Shown: positions 21,425-32,452, numbered from the stretch's first letter. The stretch is DNA of 64,000 nt from Durusdinium trenchii (GCA_963970005.1 CAXAMN010015113.1:405707-469706), one strand, 5' to 3'. The notes: generated by a model not told the origin, from the letters alone. Program-made: numbers and translations.

Positions 21425-22650
21425 ACTTCTCAAACATGCTGGAACCATTGACCTTGCCATCATCATTCCAACCGCTGATGGGTCCAAGCCATCCAGCCTC
21501 TATCAAGAGTTTGCTGGACCTTTTGAGATCATGCTTGATGATCCAATGACGAAGACAGCATACAAGAGGCTGGCACTCCTCCACGTTGCGGCAGGCAAAG
21601 CAACATACCAGCTCGCTGCACCCAAGCTCAAGATGACTACGTCAGTAGTCACAGAAATTGTACTTGAGGCAGATTCACGGCTCATTGCGAAACAAGACTA
21701 TGAGAGGCTTGCTGAACATCCTCTTCAGACCATCAAACAGCACCTCCAGCAGCCTGGACCCGCAGGCCACTTTCTATGGGCTTCGTACCAACAAGCACCC
21801 AGGGGCTCCAAAGGGTGAGCAACAGTACCAATGCATTGTCAAGGCACCTCTTGCGGCCAGGGCCCAGATCCTTGAACAGTCAGGTCAGTCCATCCTGTTG
21901 GCGAGAGACTTTATCGACCACAACCAGATGCCACAGGACACGACAGTTCTTCCAAGATTCTGGCCCATCAATCCCCAGGAGCTTGCCAACATGAGAATTG
22001 CAACAAAAGGCATTGAGGGTGCTGCGTTTGAGGGTGTGGGTTAAACACCTCGCCACTGCAAGGGCAGCGCTTCTCCCCACTGACCAGAGACTCACGGATG
22101 ACAACAGACATGTTATCCCCAGAGTCACCATCCAAGCATCCGGGTGGCCACCTGGGACAGACCCGCCCAACGTGGTTCGCTCCACGCTTGATGCCACACA
22201 AATTGCAATGGTCCCCACAAGGACCTTCAGAGCCGCAGCGGTCTATACATGGATCCTAACCGCAGAACAGCTGCCCAAGACCACGAGGTTCACCCTCGAG
22301 GCTGATGGCAAGGTCTTTGAGATTCTGCTTCAGCACCTCCCAGCTCAGCACAACCAGCAGAAGGGGGGCGCAAAGGGCAAAGGCAAAGGCCGTAAACCAC
22401 AGCAGCAGGCCGTCGAAGACAGCTGGGCACCAGTCCAGCTTGTAGCACCAGCCAAAAACAAACATGATGAAGAACGTCTTACCCGTTTGGAGTCCCGGTT
22501 CGACCAGCTTGAGCAACGCCAGGTTGGCTTTGAATCCAGAGTGGAGTCCAAGTTCGATCACATTTCGGACTCTTTGCGCCAGATTTTGGCAGCAAGCACC
22601 AGCAGAACCAGGGACACCACGGGGGAGACTCCCCGCCCGAATTCCCCAAG
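21250..22650 (+). pseudogene. LINE polyprotein, middle region with basic tract and coiled coil (frameshifted)
   Basis: Three overlapping frames (21246-21818, 21658-22044, 21998-22867) carry one continuous region. In order: KWEDLILQAPIPFLGSDGK and VHRLQVSPTRAGVVLATK; then AYKRLALLHVAAGKATYQ and PKLKMTTSVVTEIVLEADSR; then ARDFIDHNQMPQDTTVLPRF; then WPPGTDPPNVVRSTLDATQ. These blocks resemble a conserved region I associate with dinoflagellate LINE polyproteins; its function is not known to me. It ends with a basic GGAKGKGKGRKPQQQ tract and a heptad-rich segment (RLTRLESRFDQLEQRQVGFE), which suggests nucleic-acid binding and self-association like an ORF1 protein. At least three frame changes are needed. 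Confidence 0.6.
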
Positions 22651-23199
22651 CAAGCCTGAAGCCTTAGGGCGGAGGTGTGCAGCAGGCAAGCTCGCTTCCA
22701 GTTGGATTTTCCCTGGACTTTTGGTTTTGGTTGCTTCTTCTTTGGCCTTTCGTGGATCTTTTCGCTTGCTTTGCCTTCAGCTGCCTTCGCCGTGGCTTTG
22801 TGTGGGCTTCGTGCGGAAGCCTCTTGCTCTCTTCTCCTTGTGGGAGGTGCGAACACCTCCTGTCTGAGCCCGACCTTTCATTTGTCTTGGCTCCTTTTGT
22901 CCACCTGCTGGCAAACCATCGTGGCCGCCTTCCCTTATGCTCCATTTCAGCTGTTCTCTCTCCGAGAACTCTTTCGTTGTGCTGGTCTTTGGACTTCCTT
23001 TTCTCTGTGGGGGTTGGAGTCAGCGAAGGGGCCTGTGATGTCAGCCCAATTCGTAAGCCATCAGATCTCTCGCTTTTTGACCGTGGTACGTCACCGCGCC
23101 CAGCTGCTAAAAAAAAGTTGCTGGCACTTCGCACTCCAGTTCGGCATGTTTCACATGATTCCATTTCTTGCCATTTTGGCACTGGTTCTTTTGATTCTA

Positions 23200-23980
23200 C
23201 GCTCGGTTTCCCGGGGGAAAGGGCCCCCTGGTGGCTCCTTCAAACTTTGTTCTGCCAACATTGGGTCTGTCTCTACCAACCATGATTGGAAAAGCTGGGG
23301 GGCTGACCTTCTTTGTCTCCAAGAGGCAAAGAATAACAGCAGATCCGCTAATTTCTCCTTTAGGGATGCCGGCTATGAAGCAGTCCTTGGTGACCTCCTC
23401 CCCGGACTCCTCCACAAAGTCGGTAGGCAGCACACTCCTTGTGGAGGAACTGCGGTTCTTGCGGCCCCTGGTTTCGTTAGGGCCTGTAGTGAACATGATG
23501 ATGCCACTGGCCTTTTCCGGGCCCTTTTCCAATCCAAACGGGTCTCTGGTGCTTGGGTCCAGATCGCCCCCAAGAGGAAACTTTTGGTCTTTTCCATCTA
23601 TGCCACGCGAAGATTCATGAGACCAACGATGTCCTTTTCAATGATCTCTTCCAAGTTTGTGCACAGTTTGGGTCAATCCCTATCGTTTTGGCGGGTGATT
23701 TTCAAGCCTTCCCGTTATCTTACCCGGCCATTTCGCCCGCAGTTCACTACCATGGTTGGCACGACCCCTTGCTTGGGTCTGATGTTGACGGTGCTTTAAC
23801 TAGGCCCCACACTTTCTCCAATGATGGCCTCTTCTCGGGACAGGGTGAAGGGCGCACGTCGATCGATGGTGTGTTAATGAACTCCCCGGCCTGTTTTGCA
23901 CTTGATGATTGCCAGGTTGTCCCTATCATTGGTAGACAACACCGCCCAATCCAGTGCACTTTCCAGTGGAGTACCCTGGA
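23200..23980 (+). pseudogene. LINE apurinic-like (APE) endonuclease, one frameshift
   Basis: This is the enzyme that nicks target DNA to prime reverse transcription. The first half (frame ending 23799) has FKLCSANIGSV, WGADLLCLQEAKN (catalytic Glu), CGGTAVLAAPGF and LLVFSIYA. The second half (frame 23553-24839) has IPIVLAGDFQAFP (GDF motif, with Gln where Asn is usual), RTSIDGVLMN and GRQHRPIQCTF (terminal His block). The switch between frames falls near 23620. Apart from the frameshift, the catalytic set looks largely intact. Confidence 0.8.
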
Positions 23981-24839
23981 GCAAGTGGGCTTCATCCACT
24001 ATAGATCCGCTCCGTTGGACATTAGTTCAGTCCCAAACCCTTGGGGAAAAAATCGTAGTGATGATGAACTGTTCGAAGCTGCTGACTCGGACGACACTCT
24101 CTGGGACGAGCACTGGGAGAATGAATTCCTGGCCACTTCGGACCCTGATCAGAAATGGAAGGTCATTAATGACTTTTGTGTGAGTTCGCTTGTTGCGCTG
24201 GGAGCTTCATGGGGGGATGGCCATCATGAACGGGCTCAACCACCCAGGTTCGTCCCTAAGAAAGTTTGCCCTCCTCAACACGCTAATCACTGTGCGGCCA
24301 CCAGATACAGCTCACAGTTGCATAGGCTCCACAATCGCCTTAATGAGCTTGCCATTCGTAGAGCTAGAGTCTTTGGTTCAGCGGAGGATTTCCATGTTTT
24401 TCGAACCACAGTCCGAAAAGTTCAGAGGGGCTTCCAATCCCTTAAGTTATCACTTGACTGGCCTACCTGTTTGGAAATCACATTGGTCCACATCCAGGAT
24501 GCCCGTAATCTTGTTGACCAACTGCTGGAGTCTCACTATAAACAACTTAAATCCAAACGGATTGGGTCATGGAAAGCACGAATCAAGCGCTCCGCTGCCA
24601 CTGGTTCTTCGTATATCTTTCAGCGTTTAAAGAACAAACTCCAGGATGAGCCGTCTAATCTTGTTGAGGATGAAGATGGAAACATCCTCTATCAGCCTGA
24701 CAAAGCCCTTGCACACCTGAATAATAAGTGGGATGATGTCTACAGCGCTAACATTCTCCATGAGCATCCCCTCCAGATGCTCAATGTTGTGTGGCCCTAC
24801 ATCCAGGATAAGATTACCACTGTAGACCTTCCCCGATAA
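23630..24839 (+). CDS. LINE endonuclease C-terminal half and endonuclease-RT linker
   Basis: A long open frame whose first 110 residues complete the APE domain. The remainder is a helical, basic linker containing RVFGSAEDFHVFRTTVRKVQ and RIGSWKARIKRSAATGSSYI, ending PYIQDKITTVDLPR. The RT begins in another frame a few bases later. It is typical of the conserved but uncharacterised segment between endonuclease and RT in LINEs. Confidence 0.7.
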
Positions 24840-24840
24840 C

Positions 24841-27800
24841 ACCTGCACAGCTTTTCAGGACTATTCAATAACGCAAACCCAAGGCCGCGCCTGGACTTGA
24901 TGGGTGGCGGACACAAGAGTTGCAGAAACTCCCTTTGGCCTGTTTTGTTCCAATTGCTAGGTTCTTTCAGTGGATAGAGCAAGACTCGTCTGTTGATCTT
25001 CCCAGAACCTTGACATGCACCAAGCAAATAATCCTCAACAAACCAGGGCCGTCTAGTGCCATGAACAAGCGGCTAATTTCCATTCTGCCTGCACTCTTGC
25101 TTGCCTACACTGGCTCGCGTTATGAACAACTCCAAAGCTGGCAGCTTGCTTCGATGCCAAGCTGCATCATAGGTGGAATCAGGGGTCGTACGATGCCTTC
25201 CCTCCATACTGATCTAAGGTTAGAGCTTGATACAGCCAAGGTTGATCATCAAGACCTTGTTGGTGTAAAACTTGACAACGCAAAATGTTTCGATCGCATT
25301 TTACCTGCGCACACATGTGCATTGTTCCTTGCGTTTGGGCTGCCCAAGGCCTTTGTCAGTTTTTACCTTAGAATTTACCAGAGTCTTCACCGACACATGG
25401 CATACAAGGGGTGGATCTGCCCTGTTGCCACTACTGCACCTAATGGTGTGGTGCAAGGATGTTCGCTCTCTCTCCTTGCTATCAATGTTCACACCAAGGT
25501 GTGGGTGCACCTTCTCGAACTCCTGCCAGGGCTCTCCATGCGAGCCTATGTGGACGACGCATACATTTGGTGTAAGCTGCGCAACATCGCGGTTCTCACA
25601 CAGGCAGTGCAGGTCACTCGACTCTGGGATGAACTTGTAGGTCAGAAGCTTAATGATCATAAGTCAACGATTTGGGGGACCTCGACAAAGGCTCGGAAAG
25701 CTGTTTTGCAAGCTTTACCCGGAATGAAACTAGCATTGGTTTTCGATGCCCTCGGCGCCCGGATTTATACCTCTGATAAAGATGACTTCCATTTTGCTTC
25801 CTGTACACTCGAACAAGCCTGCAATGCAGTTGACTGCATTGGTGCCCTTCCAATTCCTGTGCGTGTCAGGTCGCAACTTGTTGGGGCCAAGGCCATTGCC
25901 AAGCTCACATATACCACACACATTTCCAAAACACCGAAGGCTGCTTTGACAAAAATCCAAAACAGTGTCGCCAGGGCCCTTTGGAGGGATCGCCCCGGCA
26001 TACGAAGTAAGCACTTAGTCCTGCTGTTTTTCGGTAAACCTTGGAGAGTTGATCCTTTCATTGCGATTGCCTATAACTGCATCCTAGACGTCTTCCGATA
26101 TTGCTTTGAAATCCCGGGAGCATATCATAAGCTGCGTTACACTGCACAGCATGGGCCGAACAACAAGCATTCCGTTGCGGCACTTGTTCGTAAGGCATGT
26201 GAAACTCTCTTTATTGACGTCACAGAGGACTTGGACTTACAAATTCATGACTCCCCTCCTATTAGATTTGGGTCCATTTGTCCAAAAGACTTTGCACGAG
26301 TTCTTCAGGCCATTGCCTGTCAGGCACAATACCGCTCCATTGCGGCTAGGAAACGAAAAGACATTTGTAAGCCTGGTGGTTTGATTGACATGCATCTCAG
26401 CACCATGTTTCTCAAACGCCCCACATTTGACACGCCTGCTTTTCCTTCGGCCACCGTGCATTTTGAGTCAGTCTTGGTTGGATGCACGCTCACTAAGGAC
26501 AGACTTTGTGCCTCAGGTTGGGCTGAGAACTCCCTCTGCCGCTTTTGTGCAGCCAAGAAAGAAACTATGCCTCACCTCATTTTTGACTGCAAGGCTTACG
26601 CCGCTTTAACCAGTTGCCCAGCTTTGCATGAGTTTGGGGGCATGCTTGGCATCTATGAACACCCGGTGATGATTGCAAGTCGGCGTCTTCGCCAACATGT
26701 GATCCAGGATACAATTGTCCAGGAGTTTTGCCCGGACCTGCCTGCCATTGATTTCTGGACAGATGGGTCTGTACTATGGCCCAAGCAGTTCTGGATTACT
26801 TCGGCAGCGTATGCCATTATTTCACAGTCAGGCCTTGTGGTTGAATCCGGACCTGTGTATGCCTTGGCCTTGAGCAGCTATGTACCAGAACTTTGGGCGA
26901 TTTGGCGCTCCTTTGCCCGTACAGGACAACCTGTGCGTGTTTTCACAGACAATCAGGCGGTTGCAAACAATTTCCAGTACATGATCCAGACCAACAGCAT
27001 TCGTCGTGAGTGGTCCTGTTGGCACTGGTGGACGATCATTTGGCAAACATGGCGTACCAGGCGTGCAGTCAGTGACAAGCCACTTGAGGCGTACTGGATA
27101 CCTGCTCACCTTTTGGAGCAATACCCCGACTATGCGATTTGCGATGCACTTGCACAAACTGTTGGATCCACAAGTCAGCATATTTTGCACAACAGGTGGG
27201 CTGACAGAGAAGCAAAGTCTCAGGCATTTAAGCATTCGCTTGTCAAGCCGGAAACCCAACGATATGTGGAGCCAGCCGTTCTTGCACATCAAGAATGGCT
27301 TACAAAGCTTCACGTGCACTTGGCAACGCATGAGGTTGCTAAACCTTCGTTTCAGGATCAAGCTTCTGCTGATGTTATCGACACCGAAGCTTTGACAATC
27401 CACAGTGCTCCCACTTTCTTCCCCAGGTGGGATTGGAATGTCTCTGCGCACTTGTTCCCTTGGAAGCCGAAAATACCAGCTGATCTTGCACCTCCGAAAA
27501 GGTGGAAGCATTCGAAGCATGATTGGATGCAGATTACATCTTTCTTGGGTCAACTGAGGTGGCGCTCTGATTCACACGCGAGCGCAGCTTTCTGTGAATT
27601 GGCTCTGCAACTCCACGCGCAAGGGTTTCATTTGGAAAACCATACCGAACTGACCATTCATGATCTTTTGACCAGAGTGCGACAATGCCTACAATTTTTA
27701 ATGAAGGACCCGGCGTGCCAAGTATGCCCAGGTTCCCTTGTTCCAGGCCATGCGAAGTCAGAGGGGCGAGTCCTCTGCCAGGGAGCAGTGGTCGGTGCTG

Positions 27801-27910
27801 TTCCCTGCTATTCCAATGAGAGTTTGTGCCTCTTGGCGCAGGCCATTGGTACAGGTGCTGGACGCACGACGCAGTCGTGGGCGGTTCCGCTGTCTTCCTT
27901 GCATTTCTGA
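24841..27910 (+). CDS. LINE reverse transcriptase, zinc knuckle and RNase H
   Basis: This frame begins with the RT N-terminal block APGLDGWRTQELQKLP. One in-frame TAA (about 24874) lies ahead of it, after which about 1010 codons are open. RT motifs are GVKLDNAKCFDRI (motif A), APNGVVQGCSLSLL (motif B) and MRAYVDDAYIW (motif C, about 25547-25558). YVDD is used instead of YADD. A CCHC-like knuckle, CRFCAAKKETMPHLIFDC, lies near 26.54 kb. RNase H follows: IDFWTDGSV, PELWAIW, FTDNQAVANN and NRWADREAK supply the four catalytic positions. The last 60 residues are an unstructured tail. Apart from the early stop the domain set is complete, so this insertion is relatively young. Confidence 0.9.
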
Positions 27911-28008
27911 TGGTTGTTTTGTTGGGGGTTCTTTTGCACCTTCTGCCCAGAGTGACAGTGGTGCCATCGTCGAGTCTCACTGAACCGCGCGATGAGAGAG
28001 ATAGTATA

Positions 28009-28505
28009 TAGTCCTTCGTGTGCTCCTGCGCCAAGTGCATAAAGCTCTGATTCTGCTGATGATAGTGCTACTATACTGCTTTGTGTTCTGCTTCCAAAGT
28101 GTACCACGGACCCCATCATTGTCACGATGAATCCACTTGTTGATTTCCTTGTGCTTGGGCATCCTGCCCAGTCCGCATCGACATAAATGTTGAGGTCGAT
28201 GGGTTCCTTTGTTTGCGTGTATGCATTGTCCTCAGGATCATTTTGTAGTGTTGTGTTCGCCTGAGGTATCGGAAAAGATGCTTCACCTTGCGTAGGCTAT
28301 GTTGCGTTGGTTGTTGTAAGTCTCGCGCAGTTCTTTTTTGCAGATGTCTGGTCTTGTGTAGGTCAGCCATTGTAGCTTTCCTACTGCTCTCCTGTAGTCT
28401 GCATGTTCTTGTGCGTCCAAAGGTGCATCATCGTTTGTGGATTGTTTCAGGGTTGCCGCCCCTGGAGCTGTTGTTTCCATTTTTGTTTACTTCAACAATG
28501 TTGTG
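28009..28505 (-). pseudogene. copia RT C-terminus and RNase H N-terminal half (element C), frameshifted
   Basis: Several short frames carry consecutive pieces: EHADYRRAVGKLQWLTYTRP and KVKHLFRYLRRTQHYKMILR (the RT-RNase H connection), CPKHKEINKW (first RNase H strand) and SRTQSSIVALSSAESELYAL (second catalytic block), then GAHEGLY at the LINE junction. The order is right but at least three frame changes are needed. Confidence 0.85.
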
Positions 28506-28515
28506 ATGTCACGAA

Positions 28516-28533
28516 AGGTAGCGGTTACGCTAC
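28516..28533 (+). repeat. Subterminal hairpin of the TIR element
   Basis: GGTAGCG-GTTA-CGCTACC is a perfect 7-base stem with a 4-base loop that overlaps the left terminal repeat. No equally perfect hairpin is seen at the right end. Confidence 0.75.
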
Positions 28534-28636
28534 CTGAGTTTTCCTTTTGCTTTAGCAAAAATGTATTAACCCAGAGCTGCAGCCTATCTCTCGGAGAAAT
28601 GGTCCCCGACATCTTCGTTTGCTGGCCGGGGGGGGG

Positions 28637-28736
28637 NNNNNNNNNNNNNNNNNNNNNNNNNNNNNNNNNNNNNNNNNNNNNNNNNNNNNNNNNNNNNNNN
28701 NNNNNNNNNNNNNNNNNNNNNNNNNNNNNNNNNNNN
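28637..28736. other. Assembly gap (100 N)
   Basis: Exactly 100 N between a G run and a C run, which suggests a placeholder gap at a homopolymer or foldback that did not assemble. The true length inside the TIR element is therefore unknown. Confidence 0.95.
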
Positions 28737-28779
28737 CCCCCCCCCCCCTTTCAACTCCACCCTAGCGCGCCTCGGGGTC

Positions 28780-29250
28780 AACCGTTCGAAAACACTGTAA
28801 ATATCAGTGTTTTCAGCTCTTCCAGTCCTCAGCAGTGACCAAAAATCATGGAATTTACAGCGTTTTTTGTGGCTGTCCGGCAAAAAACACCGCAAAAACC
28901 GATGGTTTTTGATGCGTCTCGGTTAGAAAAATGACCGAAAAAAGACCAAAAACCAGGAAAGATTTTGTCAGAAAGGGTTTTTGAGGCTTTTGGAGGCTTC
29001 AAAATTGCACAAAACTATGGTATTTACAGGGTTTTGTGCACCTTCCCGGCAGAAAACGCCGGTATTTACACGGTTTTCTGCGCTTTTCCAGCGCTCAACC
29101 GTGGTGCGCCTTTGGATCGACGGCTACAAAATACCGTAAATACCAGTGTTTTCAGCTCCTCCTGTCTTCAAGCGTGGCCTTAGACCTTGCCGCGGCTGTG
29201 GATCGACGGCAACGAAACCTCGTAAATACCAGTGTTTTTGAGCACGTCCT
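28780..29250 (+). repeat. Internal repeats of the TIR element
   Basis: Three diverged copies of a segment reading approximately TGTAAATAYCAGTGTTTTCAG followed by a CTCCTCCTGTC-like part (near 28797, 29140 and 29224). They are spaced irregularly (about 340 and 85 bases). Confidence 0.65.
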
Positions 29251-29488
29251 GTTTGCAAGCATGGCCTGCGGCCACGCAATTTACAGGGTCGCCGCACGTC
29301 ACTATGTAAATCCGAAGTTGCATTTGAGAAATATGTGACTCCTTTTGAAGGCACGTCAACCTGTATTGAAACCGCTAGACCGCTACAGCTTCTGGAGGTT
29401 TTGTCAAGCGCTTGTGCATTAGTTTTTCTTTCATCACGCTCACTCACTTCTCTTCAAACAAGTGGGGGGCCTCTCACCTCCTCCCGGA

Positions 29489-30010
29489 TTACGCCTGATT
29501 CCCTGCTACCTTTCGTTCACCACCCTCCTCTCTCAAGTATTCTGGTTTGAGGCTCACTTCAAAGTAATCTCCATTGTTGTGGATGTCTCTGCCTAAGAAT
29601 TGGATTGTTTGACCACTTCCCAGTGCGCCAGTTGGTCGTAGTAGTACATGCTTTTGTACTTCTTTGAAAGTCTTGTCGACTTCTTGTTGTTGTCCCAAGA
29701 ATAGTAGGTCATCTACATAGACCATCACAAACATTGTCTGTTCATTGTTTCTGTACACGTTGGGTTCACTTGTCAGTCGAGACAGTCCCATTTGTTGTAG
29801 GACTTGTGCAAAGTGATCCTGCCAAGATTTAGGACTTGATCGTAGTCCATAAATTGCTTTGTTAAGCTTCCACACTGTGGTTGTGTTGTGACCACTTGGG
29901 TATAGTTCTGGTGGTGGCCACATGTAGAGATTGTCTGTTGCTGCTGGTGCGTGCAGGAATGCTGTTGACACATCTCCTGCTTGTATTGTCCAATGGTTGT
30001 GCTGTGCCAT
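29489..30010 (-). pseudogene. copia reverse transcriptase palm (element C)
   Basis: Reads WTIQAGDVSTAFLHAPAATD (motif A with catalytic Asp), WKLNKAIYGLRSSPKSWQDH (the YGL...W block) and FVMVYVDDLLFLGQQQ (catalytic YVDD), then IQFLGRDI and FEVSLKPEYL. The tail after PEYLREEGG is TIR-element sequence; the copia frame resumes at 28510. The preceding RT segment (30013-30456) is in a neighbouring frame. Confidence 0.9.
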
Positions 30011-30012
30011 TG

Positions 30013-30456
30013 TCAGTAGGATACGAAGGTTGGCGTGCTTGCATAGATGTTGTCAAGGTCTTGGATTGTTTCCAAGTAGCCTTTTGCTACTATGCGGCAT
30101 CGCGCTTCATCTTGCTTGGGTTTGTTAACCCACTTGGATTCTATGATCTTGTTCTTGTGTTCATCAGGGATGTCATTGTAGTTCATCTCCGTGAACACAC
30201 CTTGTGTCTTCATTGATTGTGCTTCTTTCTTCATTCCTTGTTGTTCTTTCAATGGGTCAAGACCTTCATTGTCGTAGACAAAGGATTCTTGTAGCATCCT
30301 TTCCACGTTTGCTTCTTGTTCATCTTCACAGGATGCTGTGGTGATCTTGTCACCTTTCTTTGTGGTGATGGTCGCTGCTTGTATTCTCATCTTTGCTTGT
30401 GGTTGTTCTTCATCTTGTCCTCGGCTTGCTGCTGTTGAGGATTGTGCTGTCCTCAA
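30013..30456 (-). pseudogene. copia RT N-terminal segment (element C)
   Basis: Ends with IIESKWVNKPKQDEARCRIV, the 'KWV.K.K.D...R.R.VAKG' opening of copia RT, then a few residues before a frame change into the palm. The first half is a Lys/Glu/Gln-rich linker. Confidence 0.8.
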
Positions 30457-31032
30457 TTGTTAGTTTGGATTGCGCTCCTCCTGTAGGCTCCTCATATTGT
30501 CTCTTGCTTGTTGGCAATGGTGGTCTTGTCGCTGATGCTGGTGATGTTGCCAATGGTGCTGTTGCCATTGTTGCATCCATTGATGGACGGCGTGTTGCTC
30601 CTGCTGGTAGTGCCAGCGTTGTATCTTGTGGTGTCTGCGTACTTGTGTCTTCCACTGTAATGTCGGTTTGTGTGCCAATTGCTTGTCTGTTGGCAGCGTT
30701 GTCAGCTGGAAGAAACAATTGTGGTGGAATTGCCATTGGTGAGGTTGGCAAGTTCCATGGATACACATTGATCGTATCCAGTAGTTGCTTGTCGTACTTG
30801 TCTGGCATGGTCTGTCTTCGTATTGTTCTTACTCTGATGATCTTGCCAGGATGCCAACTACTGATTCTCCGGTCATTGTATCTCTGCCAAGCCAGATTCC
30901 TTTGAAGAATCTTGGTTCCATCTTGGGTTGTGCTTTTGTTGTTGGGATCATGTATTGTATTGTTTCGGCCATCTCACATAGGGGTGCTTTGGCATCCTTT
31001 TGCCATCGTCTTTGGGAACTTGCGCATGGCAT
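30410..31032 (-). pseudogene. Integrase C-terminal region and linker (element C)
   Basis: Two frames. 31032-30829 has KMEPRFFKGIWLGRDTMTGE, the 'G.WLG.....' motif after the copia integrase core. 30808-30410 is a Thr/Ala/Pro-rich low-complexity linker that leads towards the RT. Confidence 0.75.
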
Positions 31033-32452
31033 ACCTGTTCAGTAGCCATGCCGCATGCCGCGCAATCCACGGGATGATCGGGTGTTGTACGCTCAATGTA
31101 AGGTTGTAGCTTGTGATCACTTGTTGTACCAGTGCTTGGACTTGTCCCATCAAGGTGCGATGGAATCGTTCAATGCTTCCTTGTGATTGTGACGAATATG
31201 CCGGTGATTGTCGGATGTTGACGTTGTTTCCGGGCCTTAGTGCGACGGCCTTCAATAGATTCAGTATGTACTCTTCCTGATCTGATTGTAGTGTTGTGGT
31301 TGATAGTGTTGCTTGCGCTCGTCCACATTCGAACATGAATGTTTGTAGGCGTCGTATCAGGTATTGTTGTCGTTGGTTCTTGTCTTGTACAAGAACTGCC
31401 ATTGCCATACCTGACTCGACATCTATTGCTGTCAGTACTGGTAGTACTTGTTTGTCTCCAAATGCTTTCATGTATGTGAAGTCCACTTGTATCACTGGTT
31501 GTTTGCTTGCTTGTCTTGGATGATTGTCTGTTCTTCCTTTGCTATTGACACATATTGGGCACCATGAACGGTACGGCAAATGTGTCAGCTCATGTTCAAG
31601 CCTTTCTTGTCTTGTTGGTTGTTGTGGCGCCTTCATTCCTTTGGCGCGTTGTGCTTGTTGAGGTTCATCTTCATTGTCCGTGTCATACTCGTATTTGTAT
31701 TGTACCTGTTCCTCGAAGTTTGTTGACTCAGTCCATTGTCTGTCGAGCGGTCTTGCTCCTGATTCGTGCCAGTTGTCATTGATTGTATATCCTCCTCCTT
31801 GTTCCGTTCTGTTCACGAATGTTGTCCTTGTCGCTTTAAGTCGTCCATTGTCTGGACCATCGTCTGTTTGTTGCGGTACGTACATTGTCGTCCGTACTTG
31901 TACGTGAACACGTTTCCAATAGTGTCCTTCTCTGACCCAATAGTCTGTTGTTGGTGTCATTGTGGACGGATCAGGTATTGCCGTGGTTGTTGGAACTGGC
32001 TTCTTTGCTGTGTGTCGGAATAGTGGGTCACTGTTGACCTGCTGTGTAGTTCCGTCTTGTTCCGGAAGTTGTAGTGCTGTTGGCTGTTGTCGCACTTGTG
32101 GTGCCTGTTGTGCTTTCTCTGTCTGCTCTGTTGTCTTCGACGTTGTAGTCGCCGGTTGCGCTGGCGGCTTTGTCGCTCTGAACCATGTTTCTCCTGTCCA
32201 TGTATCTCCTTGTATCACGCGTCGTTGTTCATGCTTGCTCAAGTCATGGTATTGTTCTACGAGGTCCTCGTTGTTTCTGTCTGTTCGTCGGATGATTGTT
32301 CGTCTGTAGTTGCTCAATGTCTCCAGTGGTACTGCAATTGTCGCCAGGAACGAAGAGAGCCTTCCTCTTGTTCCGGTGATACCGTACAAGGTATCCTTCA
32401 TTGTTGTAGTTCCAATAGTCGCTGTTGCCTCCAAGGACTTGTTGTGGTCCAT
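30974..32452 (-). CDS. copia integrase (element C)
   Basis: 492 open codons. A long Thr/Gln-rich N-terminal half is followed by RLEHELTHLPYRSWCPICVN (zinc-binding region with the Cys pair) and the DDE core: VIQVDFTYMKAFGDK (first Asp), TTTLQSDQEEYIL (second Asp) and YSSQSQGSIERFHRTLMGQV (Glu). The three catalytic residues are all present. The core ends with WIARHAAWLLNRYAMRKFPK. The last seven residues are off-frame, and the integrase C terminus continues in the next frame. Confidence 0.9.
   Translation of the reverse strand: MDHNKSLEATATIGTTTMKDTLYGITGTRGRLSSFLATIAVPLETLSNYRRTIIRRTDRNNEDLVEQYHDLSKHEQRRVIQGDTWTGETWFRATKPPAQPATTTSKTTEQTEKAQQAPQVRQQPTALQLPEQDGTTQQVNSDPLFRHTAKKPVPTTTAIPDPSTMTPTTDYWVREGHYWKRVHVQVRTTMYVPQQTDDGPDNGRLKATRTTFVNRTEQGGGYTINDNWHESGARPLDRQWTESTNFEEQVQYKYEYDTDNEDEPQQAQRAKGMKAPQQPTRQERLEHELTHLPYRSWCPICVNSKGRTDNHPRQASKQPVIQVDFTYMKAFGDKQVLPVLTAIDVESGMAMAVLVQDKNQRQQYLIRRLQTFMFECGRAQATLSTTTLQSDQEEYILNLLKAVALRPGNNVNIRQSPAYSSQSQGSIERFHRTLMGQVQALVQQVITSYNLTLSVQHPIIPWIARHAAWLLNRYAMRKFPKTMAKGCQSTPM

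Larger units (their letters stand above)
17185..28008 (+). mobile_element. Non-LTR retrotransposon (LINE) with DNA methyltransferase, inserted in element C
   Basis: About 10.8 kb on the strand opposite to its host element. The coding order is cytosine methyltransferase, two H...C peptidase-like domains, a linker with coiled coil and basic tract, APE endonuclease, RT, zinc knuckle and RNase H. APE before RT with C-terminal RNase H is the layout of APE-type LINE clades such as I or related groups. Boundaries come from continuity of element C: plus-strand base 17184 joins 28009 in frame. Only TA is clearly shared at the two junctions (GTATGTA/GTATATA is a weaker 7-base match), and there is no poly-A tail. 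Several frameshifts and one stop are present. Confidence 0.88.
28511..29516. mobile_element. TIR element of about 1 kb inserted in copia C
   Basis: Bounded by perfect 12-base terminal inverted repeats: ACGAAAGGTAGC at 28511-28522 and GCTACCTTTCGT at 29505-29516, with TC directly outside both ends. Removing the element and one TC rejoins the copia RT reading frame with no extra or missing base, which fixes the boundaries and supports a 2-base duplication. No transposase frame is visible, though a 100-base gap flanked by G and C runs (28637-28736) hides part. The interior has three copies of a GTAAATACCAGTGTTTT-type repeat. It is probably a non-autonomous DNA element; superfamily unknown. Confidence 0.8.

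Noticed and set aside
17178-28010. 7-base target duplication GTATGTA/GTATATA for the LINE
   Set aside because: One mismatch, and using it would put the copia frame out of register. The 17184/28009 junction, with at most TA shared, fits better.
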